Under the pieces are notes generated by a model. It did no database searches. It saw only the letters and a list, made by a program, of their open reading frames with translations, and was not told the origin of the DNA. 64,000 bases of DNA from Promethearchaeota archaeon. Lineage in GTDB: Archaea > Asgardarchaeota > Lokiarchaeia > Sigyniarchaeales > SOKP01. The stretch's first letter is position 1; each line of letters starts with the position of its first letter. The stretch covers positions 28,112 through 92,111 of the forward strand of contig JAFGOA010000014.1 in the NCBI GenBank assembly GCA_016926735.1, read 5' to 3'. This document shows, in pieces, positions 23,901-38,900 of the stretch. A program made the translations under genes and the position numbers.

Positions 23901-26900
23901 AGGTATAACAAGTCGCTATCTCCAATTCCCTTAGAAGATATTTATTATATCCCCTTATCTTTATGTAATGCCTCATCTAATGAAATTTTGAGATTTTCAA
24001 CTATACGTTGGATCTCCTCAGTAGATTATTTACCTGCATCTGAATTTGCATCTAAATATTATTATACGAGTTTTAAAGTGCCAGATTGTCTGGGGACGCA
24101 TAATATTAGCTTCATCTCCTCTGGAACATCATTATATAAGATAAATATTGATAATGCTCCAATAATAGCACTCAATGTTACTCAAGAAGGACTTTCTGAG
24201 TCTGAACCTCTATATCTAGAAGAAGATCAATATGAAGTAAAATATAGAGAGGACTTCATGCTTAAGGGGTGCATTTTAGATAATGATGATGTTATTGTAA
24301 AAGATGAGGTATATGATTATTGGTATCAGACGGCATACGATGGAGAAACCACTCATAAGCTAGATATTATATCTCCTTATGGAGATAAAAATTTTATCGA
24401 TACAACACAGGTTGCTGTGTATTATATAAATGAGGATTCTGAAAAAGCTCCACTTTATATTAATATGGATAATATATATTATTTAGATAATACAATAATC
24501 AATTCAGATAAAGTTCCTGAAATTCGATACAGTAATAATCAATTTAATCTAAATATATACTGGAATACCTCTTCCATTAATTTTATAGATTATGATACTA
24601 CTTTACTCGTCTCATATAAAATAATAAAAGGACAACCAATATCTCCCCTTTCTTACAGTAAAATAGATGATTTAGGACACAATATGTATTCAAATTTAAT
24701 CGAAATACCTTTTGTAGAATATGATCTTATAAATAAAGAGTGGATCACCAAAAAGTCTATAACAGACAGATTCTCAATTGATAAGAACTTGCTGTATTAT
24801 GAGACCTATCAAAAAAATACCAATATTGAAGGACCAAGTTATTTAGTAAATGGAGAGAGAATTAATCTAGATATTCTTTCTTTTGAACATGCTTATGTAA
24901 ATAAATCCAATACCCTAATTCCAATAGAATTGTTACCTGAAAATTATACATATTCCATTATAGATGGAACACTTCATTTTGAATATTTAGATTTTAAACA
25001 AGGAGATATTGTTACAATTGGATACTATGCATATCATCCAATTATGTTGGATTATTCCCTAGAAGAGCAAAATCTCGAATATATTCGTCTTATCTCTCAA
25101 TCAAATTACTCTAACTATTATGAATTTACCCAATCTAAATATAAAATTTCTGAAGATGGATTCACTTTATTTTTACAAAGTTTAGGAGATATCGATTTTG
25201 AGACATCTGAATTTGATATTTATGATCTTATTGAAGTAAAATATCATGCATCCTTAACAAGAAGAGTTGATCTATCTAGTAGTATTCTACTATTGGTTCA
25301 AGATGAGACGGGTAATTACCTACCAGTTGATACAATTCCTATTGATAGTTTAGGATTATTTGAATATCAAAAGACATTTTCAATTGATAGTCTTCCATTA
25401 CCTATGAATTATGGAAAGACTCTTGTAAATATGAGAATAGATTATTTACCAATTAATATTTATGACAAAACTAAAGAATCCATCCAACAAATTGATTATG
25501 AATTTGAGGGTAAGAAAAGATATTCAATAAAAGAATCTAATGATTGGAATAAGGAATTTCGAATCTATACTATTCCAAGAAAAGTTAAGCTGGAAATGAT
25601 AGAAGATCCAACTCAACAAATGGTGGTAAGTCAGACATTTAAGGAAAATAGAGAATATCAATTAAATCAAAATCCATTAGAGACAATTGAACAAGGAGAA
25701 GAATATTCATCTCTGCAAATTGATGCTTTAGTAAAGCAAGATTATGATTTTACCTTTAAACTTACAGATTTTAGTGAGAACAATCCTATTGAAAATTCAA
25801 TTGTTTGGGCTCATATCGGATTAATACCAAAAAGCGAGACGCAATTTCTAAATCCTAAAGCTATAACTGACAGTGGATTACCGATTTATTATGAATCTTT
25901 AGGAACTGAGCTATTTAGCTCAAGAGGTCCAGGCGAAGGACCGAATAAGATGTATGGATGCCCTCTTATCTATGATAATGATAATACATTTTTCTCATAT
26001 GGACCATATTATTGGGATTATCGAATCACTAATGAACTGGGAGAGGTATCATTCAATATCTCTTTAGATCAAGATTATCTTGAAGATTTCAAACAGAATT
26101 TTGGGGATTCAGAAGATATTACTTCAATTGAAGATGTTGTCCTTTATATTAGAGTCTTTTCCTCATATTTTAATTGGCAGGATATGAGTATTGATCATCC
26201 AGAACATTATATATGCTCAAAGCAGGGAGATATATTTGATGGTCAATCCATTCTTGAAAATTATGATTTCACTGATTTATCCCTTCAAGATTCTACTTAT
26301 GCTGAAGGGATTATAAGATTACATAAAAAAGATATTGCATTGGGGATTGTTGATAGACTATCATATCAATTAAGAGAAAATATTCCTGAATATGATGATT
26401 TTTCATTTAATATATATTGTACTGAAGCAGAACCCATTCCAAGTTCTTCTTCTCTCTCTCTGTCCTCTCTTCTTCAAGTCTATGAATCAAAAGATTTAGA
26501 AGCTACAATGACGAGTATTCTAAATGAAAATCATTCATATATTTTAAAAGCGAAATTCATTGATCCTCAAGGGAATGCTGTAAGGAATCCTTATATCACA
26601 GAAGAAAAATCCTATGACTTTTTCTTTTCAATAAAAAATGGATTTAATAGTGGAAAGATCACAATTCCAAATGATACAATAGCATACATCATAAATGCTT
26701 TAGGTCTTGGAATGTCCACTATTCAAATTCAAGTATTAGAATCAGCATATTATAAATTTTCTCCAATTATCACAGTACCTTTTGATATCCAATCTGAAAA
26801 TTATCTAAGGTTCGGAGAAAAAAATCTAAAATTAGATTTGATTGAGCCATATATCTCAGCATGGGGAAATGCCTATAGTAATAATGAGGAAATGCCATTT

Positions 26901-29900
26901 GAATCTAATTACCCCTATTTAATTGGAACTCTATGGGTAGAACCTGAAATTGATGGAGGAAATGATCTATCGATTCAGGACTATATTGAAATGAACATAG
27001 ATTGTACTATTTACAATGATGATGGTACAACAAGCACATTTCCTCTACGAGAGGGAGTAATGATACGCCCCGGTAATCATGATGGAATCATGACATTTTC
27101 CATTGGATTAGGACCTGAAGATGCTTTCCTAATGGGACTGGAATGTGATATAAATTTACGTTTCAATATAGATTATACTAAAGATCAAATTTATCAAGAT
27201 CAAAGGGATATAGAGATCTATTTACTTGATCTTAGACTTGAATCCAATCCAACAAGTAATAATCCAACTATTTATTGGTCTATTTACAATGATAAATTTA
27301 GTTCAGAGAATATAGACATTGATATAACAAATGGAATTAGCGAGGCATCAGGATTATTAACATTACGAGATCAAGAAATCTTTTTTATATATTCAAATGA
27401 TACTAAAAGATATGGATTACCTTCTGAAAATGAATTACTTTCCTTAAAATCTCAAGAGAATATAATCCCTATTACTGTGAAAGGCGTAAAAGACGGATCT
27501 GAATATGAATTTAGAAGAGATATTGATTATATTATACCCTATATTCATTCGGAAAATCTTGAAAATGCATCTATCATAGAGTTTATAGAATATCCAGATG
27601 AAGAAACAGAATTTAGTATAACCTATATGTTTGATTTTAATTATGATTCTAATTATTATGGTCTTATTTCACTAGGATACTCAAATACCCTTAATCAAAG
27701 CTCAATAAATTTAAAAATACCCAAATCTCTTCTTCCAGAATCTAGTAAGGCTAAATCACCAATGTTTACAAGATTTACTGATAGGTTTATTGGAACAGGA
27801 ATACAAAGTGAATTTATTTTAGATTATTCGCTTGATGACACCCCTATTTGGAATGATGATAATTTTATTATTTATAATTCCCGAGAAATTGAAAGTCAAA
27901 ATGGAAATTTCAATGTAGATTTATATCAAGGGTATCCAAGATTAATCTTCGAAAATGCTCCACCTTCTGATTTAGAATTTAAAGTTATGTATGGTATTAA
28001 ATCTGGATATAATCTTGGTTATGGATTTCAAAAAATAGATAAATCATACAGTGATTCCATTAGGTTACTATATTATGGTGAGACTCCTTCTTCTCAAATA
28101 ATAGATGAGATGAGAAAGCCTCTCACTTCTTACAATCCTAATAATAATTCCCTTTATATTGCTTTAGATAATTCAGAAAAGACAAGATTAGAATTACTGA
28201 GTTTACCATTGTTATATGCACCTGAGATCAGCCTATATTTTGTGTTTGATGAGATTATATTGGATTTAATAGAAAAGTATAATGAATTGGATAAAAACAA
28301 CTTAAAAATCGAATTTAAATATACAACTAATGATGGATTTTATGAATTTTACTCTGATCCTATTTTTATAGATTTGGATTATAATGAGCTATATTTTGAT
28401 ATAGAAAACAATGCTTATACCTTTAGTTATCAAAAAGATTTGCAACCAATTTATGATATGGTTGGAACAAATAATCTTGATATAGAAATTAAAATTTCCG
28501 AATTGGGCGATAATGTTCATATTCCATATCTTATTTTAGATTCCTTTGAATATCTAACGGATGAAAGAATCATTGAGACTTATAATAATATACCTCTAGA
28601 CAACAAAGGAGATATGGATATAGATTCAATTATTAATACTAATCACTATTATCAAATATTTAGTACAGATTTAATCACAGAATATAATCTATTGAGCAAT
28701 TCTGAAGTTACAGTAGGACTTAAAGACCTTCAAGACACAGAATTAGTATCCCTTCAAAAAACTGAGAATGAAGAATTTAATTTCCTATATTATGGAGATG
28801 AGAGGACAATATCGCTTGATGATTCAAGCTATATTCCAAATTTAGGGATGTTCATTAATACTTATGAATCTAATGAAATTGGGTATCAAGATGGCTTTCT
28901 CGATCTCTATTATGGTTCTGGGACTGAAATAGATGGGGAAAAGTATTACGATAAGGATATTTATATGGAATATGGTACTTATGCGGTTGCTGATTATTAT
29001 TCTAGAGTTGTTGATTATACCTCTATTTCGTGGGAAGATTGTTACGAGTTTACTGATAAATTCCTAACAACAGACAATATAGACGTATCAGGGGAAGTTT
29101 TCTATCATCAATTATTTAGTTTAAATTCTGATATAAACAATTCTGCTGTAATGAATTCTATTTTCCCAGAATATGATAACATTTATTTTGGTATTGAACT
29201 AGCAAGGGATCTTGATATCTCAAGGATAGGAGCTGTTGGGAAGCCCTATTATTACGCTATAGGGGCACAAGGATTTCCAATTGGGGAATATCGAGAATTA
29301 TACTGTAATGTTATAGCAAATGGAGATCAGATATATAATCCTACTCCTTCACAATTTGTCATAGAAAAAGAGAGTGAGTATCGGTTAGCGTATGATGAAA
29401 ATAATACGGCATACCTACTTTTCTTCATTCCTTTATATGAATTAAGCACATTTACAGATATAAATGATTATATTATGGTGGATTTCTGGGCAAATGCAGA
29501 ATTTACTTATGGAAAAGATTATTATATACATGAAAATCCAGAAAACTCATATATCTCGGAATTAGAATTCGATTTTAGTTATAGTAGTGTATATTCATAT
29601 AATGTACATCCAGATTTTAAAAACAATAATCATTTCAATATTAAATATTATGCCTTGGAGTGGGAAAATGCTAATGAACATTATATTATGGATTCTTCAG
29701 ATTCATTTACATTCCAAGAAAAAGAAAAATATAATATCTCCATTTTATATTCAAATGCTAAAAATTCAGATAAATTCAGTGTTCAATATCTTGTTCCAGA
29801 AGGACAATACATGAAAGGTTCAGAGCTTTTTACAACTATATATACTTTAATGCAAAATAGCAACAATGAAGAAAAATTAATACAAATTAATATAGGCGAC

Positions 29901-32900
29901 AATAATAATCTAATTTTACAGGAAGCACCAAATTCATATAATTATACAATTAATATTGATGAGATTGAAAGTTATGTGAACCTTATATATGGAATTCCTT
30001 ATAGAATTATAGAAGATTCCTATGTGTATGTTCTAGCAGAATTTAATTCAACTATGCTAAAATATAGTATGAGTCATACACCATTTAATTATAAATATGT
30101 AGATCCATCAAAAGGAGATTATCATATTGAATTAATTATTGATGGTGAGTCTATTGCATTTTCAAATCAGATCCTTTTCCATGAGTATATAAAAGAAATT
30201 AAAGAAAATTATATTTATTTTAATAATAAAGAAAGAGGACAAATAGGATATATTTCTCCTCAGAGTGAGATTACTTTAAAATACAAATTCAAACTTCAAC
30301 CAGGTATTCTGGAAAGAAAGCATTTTTTGATACTTAGCTATCCCTATTCAAATATATTTAATACGGAAATGGGACTAACCACTTCAAGTGATACTAAATA
30401 TAGAGAGACGTATAGAAAATTATCGGGAGGCTCAATTATATCTCCATTTGATTATAGTATCTCTATAGATGATACCTATAGTCTTTATTTGAGTTATAGA
30501 TTAAATCAAAGGGATTATTATGAGCAAAAATTTACGATTCAGGCTCAAAATTATGTATCATGGGAAAATGGCTATATTTACAAATTTATCCCTGATGACT
30601 TAAGAGAAAATGGATATATTGAAGTTTTAAAGACTGATGATAATATAAATTCTGTTAATGTGTATTATTTTGATAATTTTGGACATATGAAATTCCTCGA
30701 TAAGACACATTATAATCTTGATTTTAGCACAGGTAGAATCTTAATTGAAAATGATGGAAATGAACTTGTAGGACCTAGTTTATTGAAAAAAGAATTTTAT
30801 GTATCTTTCCTTTCTAATCCCAATGATAAGGAACTAGCAAGTTATCAATTCTCCTATGATTCTACAAAAGATATAGTGGAGACCTTAGATGTTAATTATT
30901 GGGATATAATTGGAATAGACGATATTGATATAATCCCAAATTTAGATGCATATTATTATATCAATGAACAAAAATCAACCTTAACCAATACTGTATGTCT
31001 TGCATCCCAAATATCTACTTATTTAAAGGATGGAACTGAATTAGAATTTGATATTTCAGCTGAATTGGAGCAATCTAATAGTGAACTACTTAGTGCGATT
31101 CATGAAGGCAAATATTCAGTTCTACACGTAGATGCACATATTGATAATTTAGAAAGTGTTAAGAAATTAATAATCGAATTGTATGATAATTTTGGTAGTG
31201 TAATTCATACTCATTCTATAGTAAAAGAAGAAATTGAAATGTATGATAATGATCTTAGAATAGAATTACCAGACGGTCCTAATTCCCTTCAGACCATTAG
31301 AATAATACCCATATTTAGAGATGATAATGAATATTCTAGTAATAATGATATTGGAATTTCTCAAATTCAAGCAACAAAATGGGATAATGCGTTAGTCTCT
31401 ATTAATGAAGATGGAATTGAATATATGGATGTTACATTACAATATGATCTAAAGACAGACCTATCTACATCTGGATATGAACTTGCCTATATTTTCAATG
31501 ATAAACTAGAATACCTAGAGCTTCCTGAAAATATATCTATTGCTTATGACACTTTAACTGATGAGAATGGAAATATATTATCATATCATTTAAAAATCCC
31601 AAGTGTCTATATTCATCCCAAAACTAAAGAAACAACTAAGTTTCATCATGATGATATAATTGTAATTCGTTATAATTCTCCAATTAAGCGTGGAATTACT
31701 CTAACTGTTGGGAAAATGTACTTTGAAAATAATATCCATCAAGATTTAGAGAAAGCAGAGATTATGTTTGTGAATGCTGATTCCCAAAATTCCTATTCTC
31801 AATTTACAGAAGATTATTATTATTCAGTTCCTCTTCAGGTAACTCCCTTTGAAACTGAATATTCTGGTAGATTTAAAGCTATAAAGATAGAATTAAATTT
31901 CTCTGATTTATTTAAACAACAAAATGCAAATACATTAGATTTTAGTGATATTGTGGTATCTGTGCCTCATCCAAATTACGAGCTGACTATAAACGAAATT
32001 GTACTTTTGAAAGACTCCCAAATAACCGCCGAAAGTGGAGATGTCGATAGTAGGGTATGGCAATATTGTGAAATTGAGATGTTTGAGGCAAGTGAGACGC
32101 CTGAAAATGACGTTTACCAATTACAATTAGATGAGTTACCTCTGTTCTATCCTAATACTGAGTGGATTGAATATTTAAGTATTTATGATGAGAACGGTAA
32201 TTATTATACAGCAGGATTAACAGGAGATCAATATCAGCTTCATTATGATGGAACTTCAAATGAATTTAGGTGGAATCCTTCATTTAATCAATACCCTTCC
32301 TACTTTGGAATGGAATTTGAAGAAACTCTGATAATTGAGCCTAATACAACTCTTTATTTCCAATATTGTACTAATGATTCTTGGAATACACCTATTAGAA
32401 TAGAACAGGAAAATATTGCTCTCAATTCTATTCGAGTTGTGTATGATTATAACTATTTGTTAAAACCTGAATATTACGAGTGGTATAGAGATTATTTTAA
32501 TCCAACTCATTCATATGAAAATATTGCATATTCATTTCAAGATTCAGTAGAATATGAGGTAGTACAGTATTATCATGAGTCATTTACTATCTATGAGGGT
32601 GTTAATCAATATGAATATCAATTTGATACAGATGATTATAATTTTCAGGATGATTTTATTGATTGTAATTTATATCAAGTAATTGGATTAACCCCTACTT
32701 TTGAATCAGAAGTACTAACTGATAATCCAGATTATCTTATTGAATTTTATCCCTCTAACAATTCAGTCTTAATCTTAAATATCAATAATGAAAATTTAAA
32801 TAAATTTGATTTAATTACAATAGTTTTAAATTACAAATATGGACCTATTTCTTCCTATACAGAAATACATCTATTAGATGTCTTTAATCAGACATATTTA

Positions 32901-35900
32901 GAAAATCCGAGAGATAGTTTTGATAATCATTTAAGCATAGATTTTAGTTTTATAAGTACTTCTGGAAATATTATATTTACCCAAAGTGCCAATGTAATTA
33001 CAAGTGATATAACTTCATTTATTCCTATATCTTACACTACTAATTTAGATATATGTGACGATAATAATCATCTTCTTAACTATAATTCTGAATTATATGA
33101 TCATTTTGAATTGTACACTGATCAAAGCTCTATTATTTATGAAGCAGATGTAGATCTCAATGGTGAACCTGAATACAAGCATATAATAGATATTGATAAA
33201 GATGGTATAATAGATGTTATAAAATATGGAATACAAGATGCTGAAAATGCAGGACAGATACTTTGGCATACTGTAATTCAAAATTATAATGGATTTGAGA
33301 CGAAAATCACCAGAGAAAAAGGAGATGATCTAGAGACTAAATGGTTTGATGTAGATGACAAAGCATTTTCTCATTATGATTTTAATATATGGAAACTAGT
33401 TGGGATGGTTTTATTTATGCCTCTATTACTCCAAGGATTGTTTAGTATGATCTCTCCTTCAAGTGATTATTGGGCTCAGAAAAAAGAGCAAACGATGATT
33501 ACAAAGGAAGAGGCTGTAAATCATAAATTTTATAGTATAACCTTAGATAAAGATTATGATGGTTTAGCCGATCAGCAGATTGTATATGAAAGAAATGAAG
33601 CAATACTATCCTATAAAGTCGAGACGTTTGAGAAAACCTTACTTGTAGCAAAAAACAAAGGCAATGGTCTTATCCATCAACCATTAGAGAATATTTCTAT
33701 TAATAAATATAATGATTTAGTATTTAATGATGAGCTAACCGAAGATTTACTTGATTCTGGTGATTTTACAAATTCTAATCATTATATTTTAGCAAATGAA
33801 GATATTCTTAGAGCTTCTTATAGGAAATTTACAGAAAATAGTTCTACATTTTATCAAGATAGTTATTCACAGGAAAAGATCACAATTACAGATTACAGAG
33901 ACGGTGAGATTTCCGAGCAGAGAATTTATCTTGATGATTTTAGAAGTAATGAAATTGATGAAATTGAACCTTATTTTACTTCCTTTATTCAAAGTCAACA
34001 AATAACTAACATCGAGACTGGAGAGCAGACAACGATAAGCTTTGATCCTCAACTTCCATTCACAGATCCTATAGATATCTCTTGGGAAGGTGAGACATGG
34101 GGGATTGATAATGTTCCTATTAAATTGGATTCTCTTCAGGTATTAGGAGAGAATTCCTACTCTTCAAATAGATTTGAAAAAGATATTTATCTTACGATAC
34201 CAAATCGATTTTCTTTATATAATGATTATGGTAAAATATCTAAGGATAGTGTTGTAAATAATGGCTATGCTCAATTTAAAGCTAGTGGTGTATTAATAAC
34301 TACAACTGATGATAAAGTCTATTATACAGGAGATATTGATTCCTTCATTGATGGAAGTGCTAAGACCGAAGGCAAGTATTTTTATCATGATAGTAATCAA
34401 GATGGATTTTATGAAACAGTCTATATCTTAAGTGCTAATCCAACAGAAGCAGAAGATGGACTTCCTATATATGATGTTATTTCAATTGCGTTTAATTATG
34501 ATGGAGTCCATGATGTAGCTCCATACGGACAGATATATAAAAGTGAAATTACAAAGACAGATCTTAATGATTTAAGCTCAGATAAATTAAAAATGGGAGA
34601 CTGGATTTATAGCTATGGTAATATTAGATCTGAAAAATTGTTATTCCCAGAAGAAAATGAGATTTGGGAGAAATATAAACCGAAGGATCATATTTTTGAA
34701 CTATATAAACTTGTAGATATTTCACAAAATCCAAAATTCTCAGAGCTTTTCTATGAAATTCGACATAAGACATATTCAGATGCATGGGAAATTTATAAAG
34801 ACCAATTGTCAGCAGATATAATAGAACAGGTATTTACAACCACAACAGCTTCTGTTATTGCTGGAATTGTAGAAGCAATAATGACCGCAAGTATTATTTT
34901 AGCCCCTTTTGCACATGGGGCTGGAATCCTCACCTATTTTGGTGTATATACATTAATGACAAAGTATTTTATCGATCTAAAAGTTCATCGGTCAAATTCA
35001 ATTTTGAAATCTCAGACGTTCTATCCCACAGATAAAGACAAGAAGACTCCTACATCTCTAAATGAGAGGATGTGGATGGATCGAATTCTAAAAGATTCTA
35101 TGGCATCTGCTCTGATAGGTCATCCTGGGGGGTATTATAGAACTCTATCAGGGGGTATCTCAGGAGAAAAATATACAGCAGAGATTTTAGTTTCACCGCC
35201 AAATGGCGATAGGATCTTTAACTCTATGTCAGGATTTCTTGATTTGTTATGGGAGAATTTTTGGGATATGGGAGAATCTAATCCAGATGTCTATACTGCT
35301 CTTGATTTTGATGATCTTAATTTAGATTATTTCTTGCTAACAAACGATTTATTTGCTCTTAATGGAAGGACTGATAAAAAAGAATATTCATTTAGCCTTC
35401 AAAATTATAATAATGGAATCTATAATGAATATCGGCAGACTACGCTTGGAGCTCTTCAAAATATGGTATCTATTGAATCTCAGAATGGTTTAAACACGAT
35501 AAGAGCAACTTGTGTTAATGGAAGACCTGAATATGAGTTTATAAATAAAGATTCCATTCAATTTAATTCTATTTTACCGTTATCTGCATTATCTAAGCCA
35601 ATAATTCTAAGTAAGGAACGCTACTTACAAATTAATCCATTAAAAGGACATTTAACAATTGATGTTCAATGTGTAGGTGATCCGAATACATTAGGAATTT
35701 GTGCTTATGATATGAATTCAATAGAAAATCAATTCTATAAATCTAAAATATGCATTAATGAAGAGAGTTTCGATTATCCAATTTCAACCATCTATATTGA
35801 TATTATTCAGGAAGATGTGGAAAATGGAGTTCAATATCTTGCTCAAGGAATTGATATTAATAGCTCTGAATTTCTATTAGATGATGGAAATATCTATTTC

Positions 35901-38900
35901 ACAAGACCAATAGACACGATTCTTACTGAAAAATATAATCCTTTGAAAAATCTGCTAAATAATAGAATACTTGTTGGAAACAGTGATTCAAAACTGTATT
36001 ACAAAGTTCATATCTTATTTGATGTAGTTGTAGAAGATACAACAGAATTAACAAGTAGATTAGCATTAGCTCAAGCAACCCAATATGCTGTTATGGACTA
36101 CTTTAGTCAATACACGTTTGCTGAAGTTTCTGCAAATATGATCAGCGAAATTGCCTATACCGAGACATTAACCTTTTGGTCAACAGTAATTTCTGCTCCT
36201 GCTTCTTACTTTGCCTCAACAGCTGTATCTGCCACATTGCTTCATGTATTTTCACAAGCAGGAAGTCAGCTAGCAAAAAGTGCCCTAACCTCAATAATTA
36301 CTTCCTTTAAAACGAATATTATAAAGACAATGTTTAACGCTCTAACTATCGCTCCAATAAGGGAAGTATTTGAAGAAATCATCTTAGATGGATTTATCGA
36401 GTCCCTTTCAGAAGGATTTGTAGATTTTATTGGCGGTACTGACGATATGGCATTTTGGCTCTCCTCTATTGGCACATCAGCAAGAGAGACAGTAGGACCT
36501 GTAGGAACATTGATTCGGGGAGGAGATAAGAATATTAAGACTCAGCTTTCTCTTATGAAAGCTCACAAAGCAGGGGATATAAACGCCATACTTGAGATTG
36601 AACAAAGAATAGCTCAGGAACATGAGCAAAAAATGCAATCAGAAGCACAAAAAGAGCAACAAAAATCTACATGGAAACGATTATTAAGCTCAAAATTGTT
36701 TAATCTACTGATTCTTGCGATGCCAACCATGTTTATCTCTCCATTAGCATTAGGAACGCTAAATCTAATGATAAATAGTATAGGAGGGGATAGTTCCAAG
36801 CAAAATTCCAATGTGTATGGAAAAATAAAATCTCGATTCCAAGCATTTAAGACTAATAGAATACCAAGAATAAGCTATGATGTAGATCCTTCCCTATCAG
36901 CTGAAAGTGTATTTCTCAGAAATATCGAAAAACAAATGAAAAAACCAACAGAATTGGATAGTGTTGATCTTTATTCTATTTTTAGAGGGCTTCAAGAAGT
37001 AGAGATTAATGATCCTGCTCTTACGATTTTATTTCCTGAGATCAATCCAAATCCAAAAAATATTGAGAAAGAGGTTTTAGTAAATAAATTTAATGAAATT
37101 AGAATTACAAATTGGATTCAAGAAATTACAAGTGATTATAGATTTAGAGAATTTAAAGGAAAATTTGAAGATATAAAACAAAATACTAAAAATCTCGGAT
37201 TTGAGAAAAGATCAGAAAAAATAATTCAGCAAATTAAATCAATTGTCAAAGAAAAATATCCTTCAAATCTAAGATTTATTGATGCTATTGGAATTGAAAG
37301 ATATGATCCTAATTTTATATTAGTTGGAAAAATGGTTCATGAAGCTAAAAGAGATTTGTTTATCAAAGACTATAGAGGTGCTAAATCTTATGTTCCAAAA
37401 ATTTCTGAAAATACAATTAGTAAAATGACCACAATTGAAGTTATAGATTATTTAAATGAACACTATTATGGTTTTGATAAGAATATTAACCTAATTATGA
37501 TGATGCTTGATGGTACGCTTATTCCTGATTATGTTAATCTAGCTGATTGGTTAGAGACGCATGGGTATACAATTAATGATGACATTATTATTTTACCTCA
37601 AAATCTTCCTTCAGATGGAAAAGAATTATTCAGTAAAGGAAATTGGGAGAAAGGAACACCATCTCCTTATTATCCCTCCTTAGAGAAGCTATACACTGAA
37701 GTAGGATATTTATTTGAAAGAGCAGGATTAATCAGAGCATTATATAGAGAAGGAGTATCCTTTAATGAAATAATATACGATTTATCTCTTTATATATATG
37801 GAGATTCTGAAGTTATTCCTCAGACGAGAATTGCTCGATATAAAAATGGTCAGCATTTTATTCCTCAACCAAATATGTACTATCAATTCTTATTTGACTT
37901 TATAGCAAAATTAGAACAATCATTAGATAAAGAGACTGCTGAAATATATATTAATGAACTTAAATCAATTTTTGATAAATATGGATTTTCTATATTTGGG
38001 GGTAGGTATGATAATCCATTTTACAATGATGCAAGATTTATTTCTTATAAAATTGCTTACATTTTATGGCAAAATAGGATAGTTTCCTCAAACTCTATAG
38101 AAGGACTTTCAGGGAATTTTTTCCCAGAAGAATATAAGTTAACTAGATTTTATAGTAGACTTGATAGAAATGTAGTAAAAGCATATACTCCAAGTGACCA
38201 TCCTCGAAATTCTATGGGTTATGCTATAGATAATCTGCGAGGACATATTATTCAGGCTATGAATACTAAGCAGGCTGACTTAGATGGTAATATATTAACA
38301 AACAAAAGAAAAAGTGAAATATTAGCAGAAATAAATAATTTATTGAATAATTATGATGCAAAGACTCAATCTTATTGGAAATGGTATAAAATGCTCACAA
38401 AAGGAGATAAGGATAATAAATACAATAGAGACAAATATGATTTTACCGATTTAATATTAGAGATAATCTTTTCTAATGAATTATTACCTCAAATAGGATT
38501 AATGAAGGATATGATAAATTTACTATTTGGAGGAGTAAGTGCTGTCTCTATAAAGACCATATTTGGAGATGCTGAGAAAATTTCAATTCGTACATTATTA
38601 AAAATGAAATTTATTGTCTCAAAATGGACTATTCATGACTTTGAGATCTTGGAAAGTAAGATTGCATTAGATAAGGACCACTTAATCCAAACTAAAGATA
38701 TAATCTTGAACGTACTTGAGAATTTTATTCGAGAAAGAGGGTATTTAGAAAAAGAGGTTATAAAGTATGGAAGAATATTCACTCAAAAAGATCTTATATT
38801 AGAATATAGTCTGATAAATGAATTATATAATTATCTTGCTGAAATTCAATATCTACAACAAAAAAATACTTTAAAGCAACCACTTATTTCAGACATAAAA